64,000 bases of DNA from Streptomyces himastatinicus ATCC 53653 (GTDB lineage Bacteria; Actinomycetota; Actinomycetes; Streptomycetales; Streptomycetaceae). Every line of letters starts with the position of its first letter. The stretch's first letter is position 1. The position numbers and the translations under genes are program-made. The stretch is taken from positions 9,058,595 through 9,122,594 of the forward strand of contig NZ_GG657754.1 of assembly GCF_000158915.1 (NCBI RefSeq), in the 5' to 3' direction. Positions 16,644-25,037 of the stretch are shown piece after piece. The notes under the pieces are model-generated. The model did not search any database. It was not told where the DNA came from and worked only from the letters and a program-made list of their open reading frames with translations.

Positions 16644-16670
16644 TAGACAGTTATTAGACGGCCTCTAGTG
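16644..16670 (+). promoter_or_regulatory. Putative SARP box: TAGAC repeats at 11-bp spacing
   Basis: TAGAC at 16644, TAGAC at 16655 and TAGTG at 16666 are spaced exactly 11 bp apart in an AT-rich promoter 24-50 bp before the ATG at 16694. This is the geometry of SARP binding sites, which end about 8 bp before the -10. The promoter would start the core biosynthetic transcript. The -10 itself is not obvious, and the leader would be very short. Confidence 0.6.
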
Positions 16671-16693
16671 CCGCCTCTGGAAGACTTCTTGGC

Positions 16694-17341
16694 ATGAGAC
16701 CAACGACGGTATCTGAGCGCTTGTATTCGTACATGGTCGAAAACAGCGTCCCGGTCGATGAGCCGCAGCGGAATCTCATTCAGCGGACCGCCGGAGTCGG
16801 TGAGCGGTCGCGGATGCAGATCGGCACTCCGCAGGGCTCGTTCTTCACCTTCCTCACGCAGATCATGCAGGCACGGAATGCGATCGAGGTGGGCACCTTC
16901 ACCGGGTACTCGGCCCTCTGCATCGCCAAGGGGCTGCCGGTCGACGGCCATCTCCTCACCTGTGATGTGAGCGAGGAATGGACCAGCCTCGGCAGGGAGG
17001 CATGGAAAGAGGCGGGCGTCGACGAGAAAATCGAACTCCGCCTCGGCCCGGCCCTGGAGACGCTGCGTTCCCTGCCGGCCGATCCGGTCGTGGACCTGGC
17101 CTTCATCGACGCGGACAAGCAGAGCTACACCGCCTACTACGAGGAATTGGTACCCCGCTTGCGTCCCGGCGGCGTCATCCTCGTCGACAACGTCTTCTGG
17201 TTCGGAACCGTCGTCGACGACCGGGACGGAGAGGGCGCCACGATGCACGCCTTCAACGCCCATGTGGCGGCGGACGAACGCGTCGAGGCCGTCATTCTGT
17301 CGATCGGCGACGGATTGACGATGGTCCGCAAAAGGACCTGA
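16694..17341 (+). CDS. SAM-dependent O-methyltransferase, caffeoyl-CoA OMT family
   Basis: The 215-aa class-I methyltransferase has AIEVGTFTGYSALCIAKGL for SAM binding. It also has the catechol-OMT metal/active-site motifs LAFIDADKQSYTAYYEE and GGVILVDNVFWFG. Such small Mg-dependent enzymes methylate vicinal hydroxyls of catechols or phenols. It is the first gene of the presumed core operon, 33 bp before the GriI-type gene, and sits just behind the TAGAC repeats. It is one of two O-methyltransferases in the cluster. Substrate likely an aminohydroxybenzoate derivative (inference). Confidence 0.85.
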   Translation: MRPTTVSERLYSYMVENSVPVDEPQRNLIQRTAGVGERSRMQIGTPQGSFFTFLTQIMQARNAIEVGTFTGYSALCIAKGLPVDGHLLTCDVSEEWTSLGREAWKEAGVDEKIELRLGPALETLRSLPADPVVDLAFIDADKQSYTAYYEELVPRLRPGGVILVDNVFWFGTVVDDRDGEGATMHAFNAHVAADERVEAVILSIGDGLTMVRKRT

Positions 17342-17374
17342 CGCCCACATATCGGCAGCACAAGGGAGTGTCTG

Positions 17375-18190
17375 ATGCCGAGCACGTCTTCATCGGGTAA
17401 ATCACTACGACTGGCCAGACTTTCCGGGCACGGCGACGAGCGCTATCTCTTCGTGCCACTCGATCACTCCGTCTCCGACGGTCCGATCGCGACGGTGAGC
17501 GGCTTCCAGGAACTCGTCCGTGACGTGGTCGACGGCGGGGCCGACGGAATCGTCGTCCACAAGGGCCGGGCCCGGGCGCTCGCCCCCGAGCTGCTCGCGG
17601 ATTCCTCGCTGCTCATCCACCTGAGCGCCAGCACGGCACACGGCCCGGACGTCAACGCCAAGGTGCTCGTGGGCGACGTCGACGAGGCCATCAGCCTCGG
17701 GGCGGACGCGGTGAGCGTGCACGTCAACATCGGCTCCGACACCGAGGCCGACCAGTTGACCGACCTGGGCACGGTGGCCGCGGCCTGCGACCGCTGGGGG
17801 ATGCCGCTGCTGGCGATGATCTACCCACGTGGTCCGCGGGTCACCGATCCCGCCGACCCGGCGCTGGTGGCGCACGTCGTCAACATCGCCGCCGACCTCG
17901 GCGTCGACATCGTCAAGACCGTGTTCGCCTCCCCCGTGGAGCGCATGGCCGAGGTGGTCGAAAGCTCCCCCATCCCCATCATCGTCGCGGGCGGTGGGGA
18001 CGCCTCGCAGAGCGTCCAGGACTTCGCGGTCTCGGCGCTCGCGGTCGGATGCAGCGGACTCGCCGTCGGCCGGCGCGTCTTCAACTCGGCCTCCCCCCGC
18101 ACGACGGTTCAGGAGCTCGCCGAGATCGTTCATGGGCCCCAGGGCTCTCCCGTCCCCATCCAAAACTCGCGAATGGCAGGTGCACTGTGA
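17375..18190 (+). CDS. 2-amino-3,7-dideoxy-D-threo-hept-6-ulosonate synthase-like aldolase (GriI/CreI type)
   Basis: The 271-aa class-I DhnA-type aldolase has FVPLDHS (Asp30, His31), LLAMIYPRGPR and the Schiff-base lysine region DIVKTVF, then IIVAGGG and the phosphate-binding end GLAVGRRVF. In Streptomyces this family, paired with the next gene, condenses aspartate-4-semialdehyde with DHAP on the way to 3-amino-4-hydroxybenzoate (grixazone GriI, cremeomycin CreI). AAGGGAG precedes the ATG. Its stop overlaps the next start (GTGA, 18187-18190), so the two are coupled. Not a housekeeping aldolase, because of this partner. Confidence 0.9.
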   Translation: MPSTSSSGKSLRLARLSGHGDERYLFVPLDHSVSDGPIATVSGFQELVRDVVDGGADGIVVHKGRARALAPELLADSSLLIHLSASTAHGPDVNAKVLVGDVDEAISLGADAVSVHVNIGSDTEADQLTDLGTVAAACDRWGMPLLAMIYPRGPRVTDPADPALVAHVVNIAADLGVDIVKTVFASPVERMAEVVESSPIPIIVAGGGDASQSVQDFAVSALAVGCSGLAVGRRVFNSASPRTTVQELAEIVHGPQGSPVPIQNSRMAGAL

Positions 18191-19290
18191 AGCTCAGTTG
18201 GGTCGACATCCGCTCGGTCGGTTCCGCGAAGGACGCCATCGTCCAGGAGGCGATTCACGCCCGGGTGGAGGGCATTCTCGCCGCCGACCCGGCGGACCTG
18301 GAGAAGCTGCCGCCGACGGTGAAGAAGGTCCTCTTCCCGCAGGGCCAGACGCTCCCCGAGAGCTTCGGCGCGGCGGACGTCGTCATCGTCGACCCCGCCA
18401 AGCACGGGGAGCCGGCCGAACTGGCCCTCGCCCACCCCGATGTGGAGTTCGGCCGGTTCGTCGAGATCATCGACGCCGAGACGCTGGAGGACGCCTGCCA
18501 GTCCGGCCGCGTCGACAAGTGGAGCGTGCTGCTCTTCCGCGACCCCACCAAGATCCCGCTGGAGATCGTGATCGCGGCCGCCGCCCGTGCCAACGGCAGC
18601 CTCGTCACCATCGCCAAGGACGTGGAGGAAGCCGAGATCATCTTCGGGGTGCTGGAACTCGGCTCCGACGGTGTGCTGATGGCCCCGGCGAAGGTCGGCG
18701 ACGTCACCGCGCTCAAGGCCGCCGCCGAGGGCGGCATACCCGACCTCGAGCTGGTCGAGCTGGAGGTCACCGCCACCACCCACGTCGGCATGGGCGAGCG
18801 GGCCTGCGTGGACACCGCCACCTACTTCGGCAAGGACGAGGGCATCCTGGTCGGCTCGCACTCCAAGGGCATGATCCTCTGCGTCAGCGAGACCCACCCG
18901 CTGCCGTACATGCCCACCCGCCCGTTCCGGGTCAACGCCGGTGCCATCCACTCGTACACCGTCGGCCAGAACGAGCGCACCAACTACCTGAGCGAGCTGA
19001 AGGCGGGCAGCAAGGTCACCGCCGTGGACATCCACGGTAAGACCCGTCTGGTCACCGTCGGCCGGGTCAAGATCGAGACGCGTCCGCTGCTCTCGATCGA
19101 CGCGGTCGGCCCCGACGGCCGCACGGCCAACCTGATCCTCCAGGACGACTGGCACGTCCGGGTGCTCGGCCCGGGCGGCACGGTGCTCAACAGCACCGAG
19201 CTGAAGCCCGGCGACAAGGTGCTCGGCTATCTGCCGGTCGAGGACCGCCACGTCGGCTACCCGATCAACGAGTTCTGCCTGGAGAAGTAG
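18187..19290 (+). CDS. 3-dehydroquinate synthase II-like enzyme forming 3-amino-4-hydroxybenzoate (GriH/CreH type)
   Basis: The 367-aa protein matches the archaeal-type DHQ synthase II family from its start (MKLSWVDIRS) through ELGSDGVLMAPAKVGDV, MGERACVDTATYF and FRVNAGAIHSYT to the C-terminal beta domain (LGYLPVEDRHVGYPI). In actinobacteria these enzymes cyclise the GriI product to 3-amino-4-hydroxybenzoate. The GTG start overlaps the griI-type stop. A GC hairpin terminator follows at 19298. Together with the preceding gene it fixes the aromatic precursor of the cluster. Confidence 0.92.
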   Translation: MKLSWVDIRSVGSAKDAIVQEAIHARVEGILAADPADLEKLPPTVKKVLFPQGQTLPESFGAADVVIVDPAKHGEPAELALAHPDVEFGRFVEIIDAETLEDACQSGRVDKWSVLLFRDPTKIPLEIVIAAAARANGSLVTIAKDVEEAEIIFGVLELGSDGVLMAPAKVGDVTALKAAAEGGIPDLELVELEVTATTHVGMGERACVDTATYFGKDEGILVGSHSKGMILCVSETHPLPYMPTRPFRVNAGAIHSYTVGQNERTNYLSELKAGSKVTAVDIHGKTRLVTVGRVKIETRPLLSIDAVGPDGRTANLILQDDWHVRVLGPGGTVLNSTELKPGDKVLGYLPVEDRHVGYPINEFCLEK

Positions 19291-19297
19291 CACCCCC

Positions 19298-19340
19298 CCG
19301 GGCGGGCCGGTGACACGCACGGCGCCACCGGCCCGCCCGG
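19298..19340 (+). terminator. GC-rich hairpin terminator without U-tract
   Basis: CCGGGCGGGCCGGTG (19298-19312) pairs perfectly with CACCGGCCCGCCCGG (19326-19340), loop 13 nt, 7 nt after the griH-type stop. Long GC stems without a T run commonly end transcripts in Streptomyces. It separates the precursor genes from the Ada-like gene. Confidence 0.75.
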
Positions 19341-19429
19341 GCGGGAGCGGGGCCCCCTCCCCGCACTCCCCGCACGCGTACCTCCGAACGACCCCCACAA
19401 CGGAATCAGTGCATCCCGGAGGAACAGCC

Positions 19430-20344
19430 TTGGACGGGACAGTGTCGTCCTACGTCGATGACGACGAGCGGTGGAGAGCCGTTCTGCGCCGAGACCGGCA
19501 GGCAGACGGAGTCTTCTACTACTCGGTGCGGACGACGGGCATCTACAGCCGGCCCTCCTGTGTCTCCCGGCCGGCGCGCCGGGCGAACACCGTCTTCTTC
19601 ACCGACCCGGAGGCCGCCGAACGCGCCGGATACCGGCCGTGCCGCCGGTGCAGACCGCGCGAGGACAGCGCGCACGCCTCCTATGTGACCGCCATCGCCA
19701 AGACCTGCGAGCTGATCCACGAGGCGAGCGAGACACCGAACCTCGACACCCTCGCCGAGGCGGCCGGTTTCAGCCGCTTCCACTTCCACCGGGTCTTCAA
19801 GCGGCTGACGGGAGTGACCCCGCAGGCGTACGTGGCCACCTGCCGCGCCGACCGGCTGCGCCGGGTGATCTCCGAGGCCGAGACGGTGACCGAGGCCATC
19901 TACCGGTCCGGCTTCACCTCCCAGGGCAACTTCTACGCCGTGTCCCAGCAGATCCTGGGCATGACGCCGACCAACTTCCGTACCGGCGCGGACTCCATCG
20001 CCATCAGCTTCTCCCTGTCGGGGAGCCCCCTGGGCCCCGTCCTGGTCGCGAAGACCGAGAAGGGGATCTGCTCCGTGCTCACCGGCGACCAGCTTCCCGG
20101 CGACGCACTCACGGGCGACGCCGAAGCAGCGCTCGTCGGACGGCTGAGGAAGCGCTTCCCCAAGGCGCATCTCATCCGCGCGGGCCGGGAGTTCGACGAT
20201 CGGGTCGCCGCCGCCGTACGCCAGTCGGAGCCGCCGAGGCTGGGCCGGGACCTGCCGCTGAACATCCGCGTCACGGCCATGAGCGAGCGCCTCAGAAAGG
20301 CACTTCGCGAGACACCGAGCGAACCATCCGTCCAGACACGGTGA
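19430..20344 (+). CDS. Ada-like AraC regulator lacking both methyl-acceptor cysteines
   Basis: The 304-aa protein has three parts: an Ada zinc module (residues ~10-78), an AraC DNA-binding domain (~80-185, LAEAAGFSRFHFHRVFK and IYRSGFTSQGNFYAVSQQ), and only the N-terminal half of an MGMT domain (~190-290), which stops before the helix-turn-helix and PCHR site. In the zinc module the order is Y39-S40-R-P-S-C44 and C71-x2-C74, so the Cys equivalent to E. coli Ada Cys38 is Ser40 (codon AGC). The protein therefore cannot accept methyl at either Ada site. TTG start with GGAGG 7 nt upstream. It is the likely controller of the repair or resistance genes; its signal is unclear. Confidence 0.85.
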   Translation: MDGTVSSYVDDDERWRAVLRRDRQADGVFYYSVRTTGIYSRPSCVSRPARRANTVFFTDPEAAERAGYRPCRRCRPREDSAHASYVTAIAKTCELIHEASETPNLDTLAEAAGFSRFHFHRVFKRLTGVTPQAYVATCRADRLRRVISEAETVTEAIYRSGFTSQGNFYAVSQQILGMTPTNFRTGADSIAISFSLSGSPLGPVLVAKTEKGICSVLTGDQLPGDALTGDAEAALVGRLRKRFPKAHLIRAGREFDDRVAAAVRQSEPPRLGRDLPLNIRVTAMSERLRKALRETPSEPSVQTR

Positions 20345-20357
20345 AAGAGGATTGGTG

Positions 20358-22067
20358 ATGTTACTTTTTGGCACCCATCGGTCGGCGGCCCAGCGACTGC
20401 GGCTGCACACCGATCGCGGGCTCGGCGCGGGCAACTTCTTCTGGCGCGCCTGGTCGATCGCCAAGGACCGGGACCGGCCGCTCCTCTATCACCCGGATGT
20501 GACCGCCCCCGGCTGGGCGGAGACCGAGCCGCCCGGCATCTCCCTGAACGACATGCGCATCACCGTCATCCGGTATGCCACCTGGTACCGCGACCACGGA
20601 GTGCGGCCCTCCTCCCACGTCGGGGTCTACACCCGCGACGGGCTGGCCGGACTGCTCCATCACATAGCGATCAACAGCCTCGGCGCCGCCGCCGTGCACT
20701 GCAACCCCAAGATGGCGTCACCGACCGCGGCCGACTACTTCCAGCGCACCCAGACGACGGTCCTCGTCGGTGACAAGGACCTGCTCGACGGCTGCACCGA
20801 GGCCTGGTCGCAGCAGGGCATCGCCACCGCCAGGACCCCGCTGCTCCAGGACATCCGGCAGCTGGACGAGACCGCCCCGCTGCCGCCCGCCCCGCTGCCC
20901 GGATTCCCCTACCGCCATGGGCCGGACGACCTGGTGATGGTCTCCCACTCCTCCGGGACCACCGGCCGCCCCAAGGCACCGATCTTCAGCCACCGCGGGT
21001 TCTTCATCGGCAAGCGCGAGCGGCTGTGGAGCTTCCCGTCCCTGCGCACCGACCGCATGCTGACCGCCCTCCCGCACAGCCACTCGTCGGGCATCAGCTA
21101 TCTCAGCATGGCGCTGCTGCTGGGCATCCCCACCCTGATCCTGGACGATCCGAACGGACGGTCCGTGGCCCAGGCGATCAACCAGTTCCAGCCCACCTTC
21201 GTCCTCGGCTTCCCGCTGACCCTCGCGGAGATCGACGTCGCGGACATCGACCCCCGCGCCGCCCGGAACATCCACTCGTGGAACGGCATGGGCGACGCCT
21301 CGCACGAGCGGCACATCAGGCCCCTGATGGGCCTGGGCTCCCGCCCCGGCAAAACCGGCTCCCAGTACAACGACGGCCTGGGCTCCTCCGAGATGGGCAT
21401 GGTGCTCTTCCGGCAGGTGTACGTCCCCGAGTCGACCGAGTACGGACGGCTCATCGGCCACCCGGCCGGTGTGGTCCGCAAGGCCGCCGTCCTGGACGAA
21501 GAGGGGAACGAACTGCCCGACGGGCAGGCCGGGATGCTCGGCGTCCGCACCCCCAGCGTCACCCCCGGCTACTGGGACGACCCCCAGCTCAGCCAGGACT
21601 CCCTGCTGAGCGGCTACTTCCTCACCGGTGACATCGTCCGGCGGGACGAGCAGGGCCGTTTCTTCCACCTCGACCGCACGCCCGACGTGATCCACGCGGC
21701 CGACGGGCCCGTGCACAGCCTCCCTCTCGAAGAGGTCCTGCTGCTGACCACCCAGGCGCTGGACGCCGCGGTGGTGGGCGTCGAGGACCCGGATGCCCCG
21801 GGGAAGGCGGCCCCCGTCGGCATCGTCCTCTTCCGGGACAACGGTGGGGACGGCCCGGAGCGCTCCTCCGACGCCCTGCTGGAGGCCGTGAACGCCGAAC
21901 TCGGCCGCAAGCGAATGCCGTTGCTGCGCGCGCTGCTCATCGCCGCCGACCGCGAAGAACTGCCCGTGGGCGTCACCGGCAAGGTGCTCAAGCGGCAGCT
22001 CCGCGAGCGCCACCGCACCCTGCTGCACGACGCCGCCGCCCACGGGGCCGCGCCACGGGCGAACTGA
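20358..22067 (+). CDS. CreM-type AMP-dependent ligase, predicted diazotising enzyme
   Basis: The 569-aa ANL-superfamily protein has an A3 motif MVSHSSGTTGRPKAP, the central segment NDGLGSSEMG, FLTGDIVRRDEQGRFFHLDRTPDVI at the hinge, and a full C-terminal domain ending in TGKVLKRQLRER with the usual lysine. Despite its acyl-ligase look, it sits in the same set of genes (CreD, CreE, CreH, CreI types) as cremeomycin CreM, which uses ATP and nitrite to convert an aromatic amine into a diazo group. The ATG at 20358 follows AAAGAGGA. Codon 2 is TTA (20361-20363), so its translation should need bldA tRNA. Function by context and family; an acyl-CoA ligase role is the alternative. Confidence 0.82.
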   Translation: MLLFGTHRSAAQRLRLHTDRGLGAGNFFWRAWSIAKDRDRPLLYHPDVTAPGWAETEPPGISLNDMRITVIRYATWYRDHGVRPSSHVGVYTRDGLAGLLHHIAINSLGAAAVHCNPKMASPTAADYFQRTQTTVLVGDKDLLDGCTEAWSQQGIATARTPLLQDIRQLDETAPLPPAPLPGFPYRHGPDDLVMVSHSSGTTGRPKAPIFSHRGFFIGKRERLWSFPSLRTDRMLTALPHSHSSGISYLSMALLLGIPTLILDDPNGRSVAQAINQFQPTFVLGFPLTLAEIDVADIDPRAARNIHSWNGMGDASHERHIRPLMGLGSRPGKTGSQYNDGLGSSEMGMVLFRQVYVPESTEYGRLIGHPAGVVRKAAVLDEEGNELPDGQAGMLGVRTPSVTPGYWDDPQLSQDSLLSGYFLTGDIVRRDEQGRFFHLDRTPDVIHAADGPVHSLPLEEVLLLTTQALDAAVVGVEDPDAPGKAAPVGIVLFRDNGGDGPERSSDALLEAVNAELGRKRMPLLRALLIAADREELPVGVTGKVLKRQLRERHRTLLHDAAAHGAAPRAN

Positions 22068-22110
22068 CCACCACCGCCCCACCCGATCCACCCGATCAGA
22101 AGGGCCAGTC

Positions 22111-23118
22111 ATGCACGACGGACACGCCGCGCGCCAAGTCGTCGACATCATCACCGGCTCCTGGCAGTCACAGGCGCTCTACGCCGCGGTCGCCCTGGAG
22201 ATCCCCGACCACATCGCCGCCGGGCACACCACCGACACGGCCCTGGCCACGGCCACCGGCTCGGGCCCGGACGGCATCACCCGGCTGATGCGGCTGCTGC
22301 TGGCCATGGGCGTCTTCGACCGCTCGCCGGAGCACGGTTACGCGCTGACGCCGGTGAGCGAGGTGCTCCGCGCCGACAACGACGCGTCGATGCGCGACAT
22401 GATCCAGCTCTACGGCGAGGAGTTCCACACCGCGTGGGGAGCGGTGGTGCCCGCCGTCCGCACCGGATCCTCCGGCTTCGAACACGCCCTCGGCACCTCC
22501 ATCCACGCGTATCTGGCGAACGCGCCCGGCGCGGGCGCCAAGTTCCAGCGCGCCATGAACGCGGGCAACGTCTTCTTCCCCGATGTCCTGGACGCGTTCG
22601 ACTTCTCCCGCTGCACCACGGTCATGGACGTCGCGGGCGGCAGCGGCCAGTTCCTGTCGATGGTCCTGCGGGCCCACCCGCATCTCCACGGGGTGCTCCT
22701 GGACCTGCCGCATATGATCCCCGTCGCCCACGCCCACCTGGACGCGGCCGTGGGCCCCGACCGCTATGAGGCCGTCGAGGGGGACATCTTCGCCTCGGTG
22801 CCCGAGGGCGCCGACGCGTACCTCCTCTCCAGGGTGCTCCAGGACTGGGACGACGACCGGTCCGTGACCCTCCTGTCCAACATCCGCAAGGCGCTGCCCG
22901 AGGACGGCCGACTGCTCGTCGTGGAGCGGGTCATCCCCGAGGAAGGCGCCCCGGAGCTGCTTCCGCTCCTGTACGACCTCCATCTCCTCATGGCCGCGGG
23001 AGGGCGCGGGCGGACCCTGGACGGTTACCGCGACGTCCTCACCGCGGCCGGGCTGCGCCTGGAATCCGTCCACCCGCTGGCCCTCGAAACCACGTTGCTG
23101 GTCGCGGCCGCCGCCTAG
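22111..23118 (+). CDS. SAM-dependent O-methyltransferase (hydroxyindole/aromatic OMT family)
   Basis: The 335-aa protein has an N-terminal dimerisation winged helix (DGITRLMRLLLAMGVF), the SAM site VMDVAGGSGQFLSMVL, acidic LLDLPH, and the catalytic region SRVLQDWDDDRSVTLLSNI. The tail is LLVAAAA. Members methylate phenolic hydroxyls in many Streptomyces pathways; cremeomycin has one (CreN). The usual catalytic His of this family is replaced by Gln in LQDWDDD, which occurs in some members. It is 43 bp after the CreM-type gene and 58 bp before the first FAD monooxygenase. Likely installs a methoxy group on the hydroxylated aminobenzoate. Confidence 0.87.
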   Translation: MHDGHAARQVVDIITGSWQSQALYAAVALEIPDHIAAGHTTDTALATATGSGPDGITRLMRLLLAMGVFDRSPEHGYALTPVSEVLRADNDASMRDMIQLYGEEFHTAWGAVVPAVRTGSSGFEHALGTSIHAYLANAPGAGAKFQRAMNAGNVFFPDVLDAFDFSRCTTVMDVAGGSGQFLSMVLRAHPHLHGVLLDLPHMIPVAHAHLDAAVGPDRYEAVEGDIFASVPEGADAYLLSRVLQDWDDDRSVTLLSNIRKALPEDGRLLVVERVIPEEGAPELLPLLYDLHLLMAAGGRGRTLDGYRDVLTAAGLRLESVHPLALETTLLVAAAA

Positions 23119-23176
23119 GCGCCGCGCCGGGCCCCCGACGCCGACGACTCACGAGAAGGCGAATACGAGGCACTCG

Positions 23177-25036
23177 ATGAACCTCTCACCCCCAACCCGA
23201 CCGAGCGACGACCCCCGGGTCCTGGACGTCCCCGTGCTGATCATCGGCGGCGGCGGCGCGGGCCTGACGGCGTCCGTCTTCCTCTCCGACCTCGGCGTCG
23301 GCTCGTTGCTCGTCGAGCGCCACGCGACGACGTCGATCCAGCCCAAGGCGCATATCCTCAACGCCCGCACCATGGAGATCTTCGGCCACCACGGACTGGC
23401 CCGGGACATCTACGCCGAGGGCTCCCCGCCCGCCAACTGCGGCGCCATGGCCTGGCTGACCAGCCTCGGCGGCGACGAGCCGTACGACCGCAAGGTGCTC
23501 CACCGCGCCGATGCCTACGGCGGCGGCGACCTGGCCGAGCGGTACGCCGAGGCGTCCGCGTACCCCCACGCGAACCTCGGCCAGCGCTGGCTGGAGCCGC
23601 TGATCCGCCGCCATGCCGAGGAGCGCAACCCGGGCGGGATCCGCTTCGGACACGAGATGGTCGAATTCGAGGAGGACGGGGACAGCGTCACCGCGACGAT
23701 CCTGGACCGCGACGCGGACCGTACCTACCGCGTCCGCGCCGGATATCTGATCGCCGCCGACGGCGGCCGCTCGGTGAGCAAGCGGCTCGGCATCCGCATG
23801 CTGGGCACCCCCACCTTCCTGGAGTGGATCAACCTTCACATCCGGGCCGACTTCTCCGAGTTCGTCCCCTTCGACGACACGGTGGTCAACCGCGTCTCCA
23901 GCCTCGCCGACGACGGCAGCCTGGAGCACTGCGGTGTCGTGCCCATGGGCCCCAAGCAGTGGGGACGCCACTCCGAGGAGTGGACGCTGATGTTCTCCCG
24001 GCCGCCCGGCACCCGGGAGGCGGCCGAGCTGGACGACGAGACGGTCGTCAAGATGGTCCGCCGGACGCTGAAGCTCCCTCAGGACCATCCGATGGAGGTG
24101 CAGAGCATCAGCCGCTGGCCCGTGGAGGGCACGGTCGCCGAGCACTTCCGCTCCGGTCGCGTCTTCCTCGTCGGCGACGCCGCCCACCGGCATCCGCCGT
24201 CCGGCGCGCTCGGCCTCAACACCGGCGTCCAGGACTCCCACAACCTGGCCTGGAAGCTGGCCCGGGTGCTCTCCGGCGACGCCGCGCCCGCGCTGCTCGA
24301 CAGCTACGAGGCCGAGCGGCGCCCGGTCGCCGAACGCGTCGTCGAGCGGGCGCTGTTCTCGCTGTTCAACCAGATCGCCTTCACCGCGGGCACCGGCGTG
24401 GTCCCGGGGGCCCGCCCCGAGTGGAACCGGGCCCAGATGACCGCCCTGTTCTCCGACACGCCCGACGGCCGGACCCGGCGCGCGGTCCTCGCCGAGTACT
24501 TCGAGACCAACCGGATCACCACCGCCCACCTGGGCCTGGAGATGGGCTACGACTACGCCGAGGCCGGGTTCGTCACCGACGACGGCACCGAGCGGCCCGA
24601 GCCGGATCCGCTCGGCCTCGACTACGTTCAGTCCTGCCGCCCCGGCGGCCGGATGCCGCACGCCTGGCTGCGGCGCGGCGGGGAGCGGACGGCGACCCAC
24701 GATCTCATCGACCACGGGGCGTTCCTGCTCCTGGCCGGTGCGCGGGGCGAGAGCTGGGTGCGCGCCGCGGCCGAGATCTCCGGAACCCACGGCCCGGCCG
24801 TCACCGCCCACGCCGTGGGCCCGGACCACGAGGTGGCCGACCCCGACGGCGTATGGGCCGCCCTGCGCGGCCACGGCGAGGAAGGGGCCGTCCTGGTCAG
24901 GCCCGACGGGTTCGTCGCCATGCGGCTGCCCTCGGCGTCGCCGGACCCGGTGCGGGACCTGCGCCGGGGGCTCGACGCGGCCCTGGGCCGCGCCGTCCCC
25001 GTCACCGCCGCGCCGGGTGCGGAGGGGGACCGCTGA
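23177..25036 (+). CDS. FAD-dependent aromatic hydroxylase (phenol/PHBH-type), CreL-like candidate
   Basis: The 619-aa group-A flavoprotein monooxygenase has an FAD-binding GGGGAGLTASVFLSDLG (residues ~22-38), the DG motif LIAADGGRSVSKRLG and the GD motif GRVFLVGDAAHRHPPSGALGLNTGVQD. A thioredoxin-like C-terminal domain ends the protein. Such enzymes hydroxylate phenols ortho to an OH using NAD(P)H and O2. In cremeomycin one such enzyme hydroxylates the ring of 3-amino-4-hydroxybenzoate. Here two are encoded back to back; which one acts on which position is unknown. The next gene starts 1 bp after the stop, so expression is coupled. Confidence 0.86.
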   Translation: MNLSPPTRPSDDPRVLDVPVLIIGGGGAGLTASVFLSDLGVGSLLVERHATTSIQPKAHILNARTMEIFGHHGLARDIYAEGSPPANCGAMAWLTSLGGDEPYDRKVLHRADAYGGGDLAERYAEASAYPHANLGQRWLEPLIRRHAEERNPGGIRFGHEMVEFEEDGDSVTATILDRDADRTYRVRAGYLIAADGGRSVSKRLGIRMLGTPTFLEWINLHIRADFSEFVPFDDTVVNRVSSLADDGSLEHCGVVPMGPKQWGRHSEEWTLMFSRPPGTREAAELDDETVVKMVRRTLKLPQDHPMEVQSISRWPVEGTVAEHFRSGRVFLVGDAAHRHPPSGALGLNTGVQDSHNLAWKLARVLSGDAAPALLDSYEAERRPVAERVVERALFSLFNQIAFTAGTGVVPGARPEWNRAQMTALFSDTPDGRTRRAVLAEYFETNRITTAHLGLEMGYDYAEAGFVTDDGTERPEPDPLGLDYVQSCRPGGRMPHAWLRRGGERTATHDLIDHGAFLLLAGARGESWVRAAAEISGTHGPAVTAHAVGPDHEVADPDGVWAALRGHGEEGAVLVRPDGFVAMRLPSASPDPVRDLRRGLDAALGRAVPVTAAPGAEGDR

Positions 25037-25037
25037 C

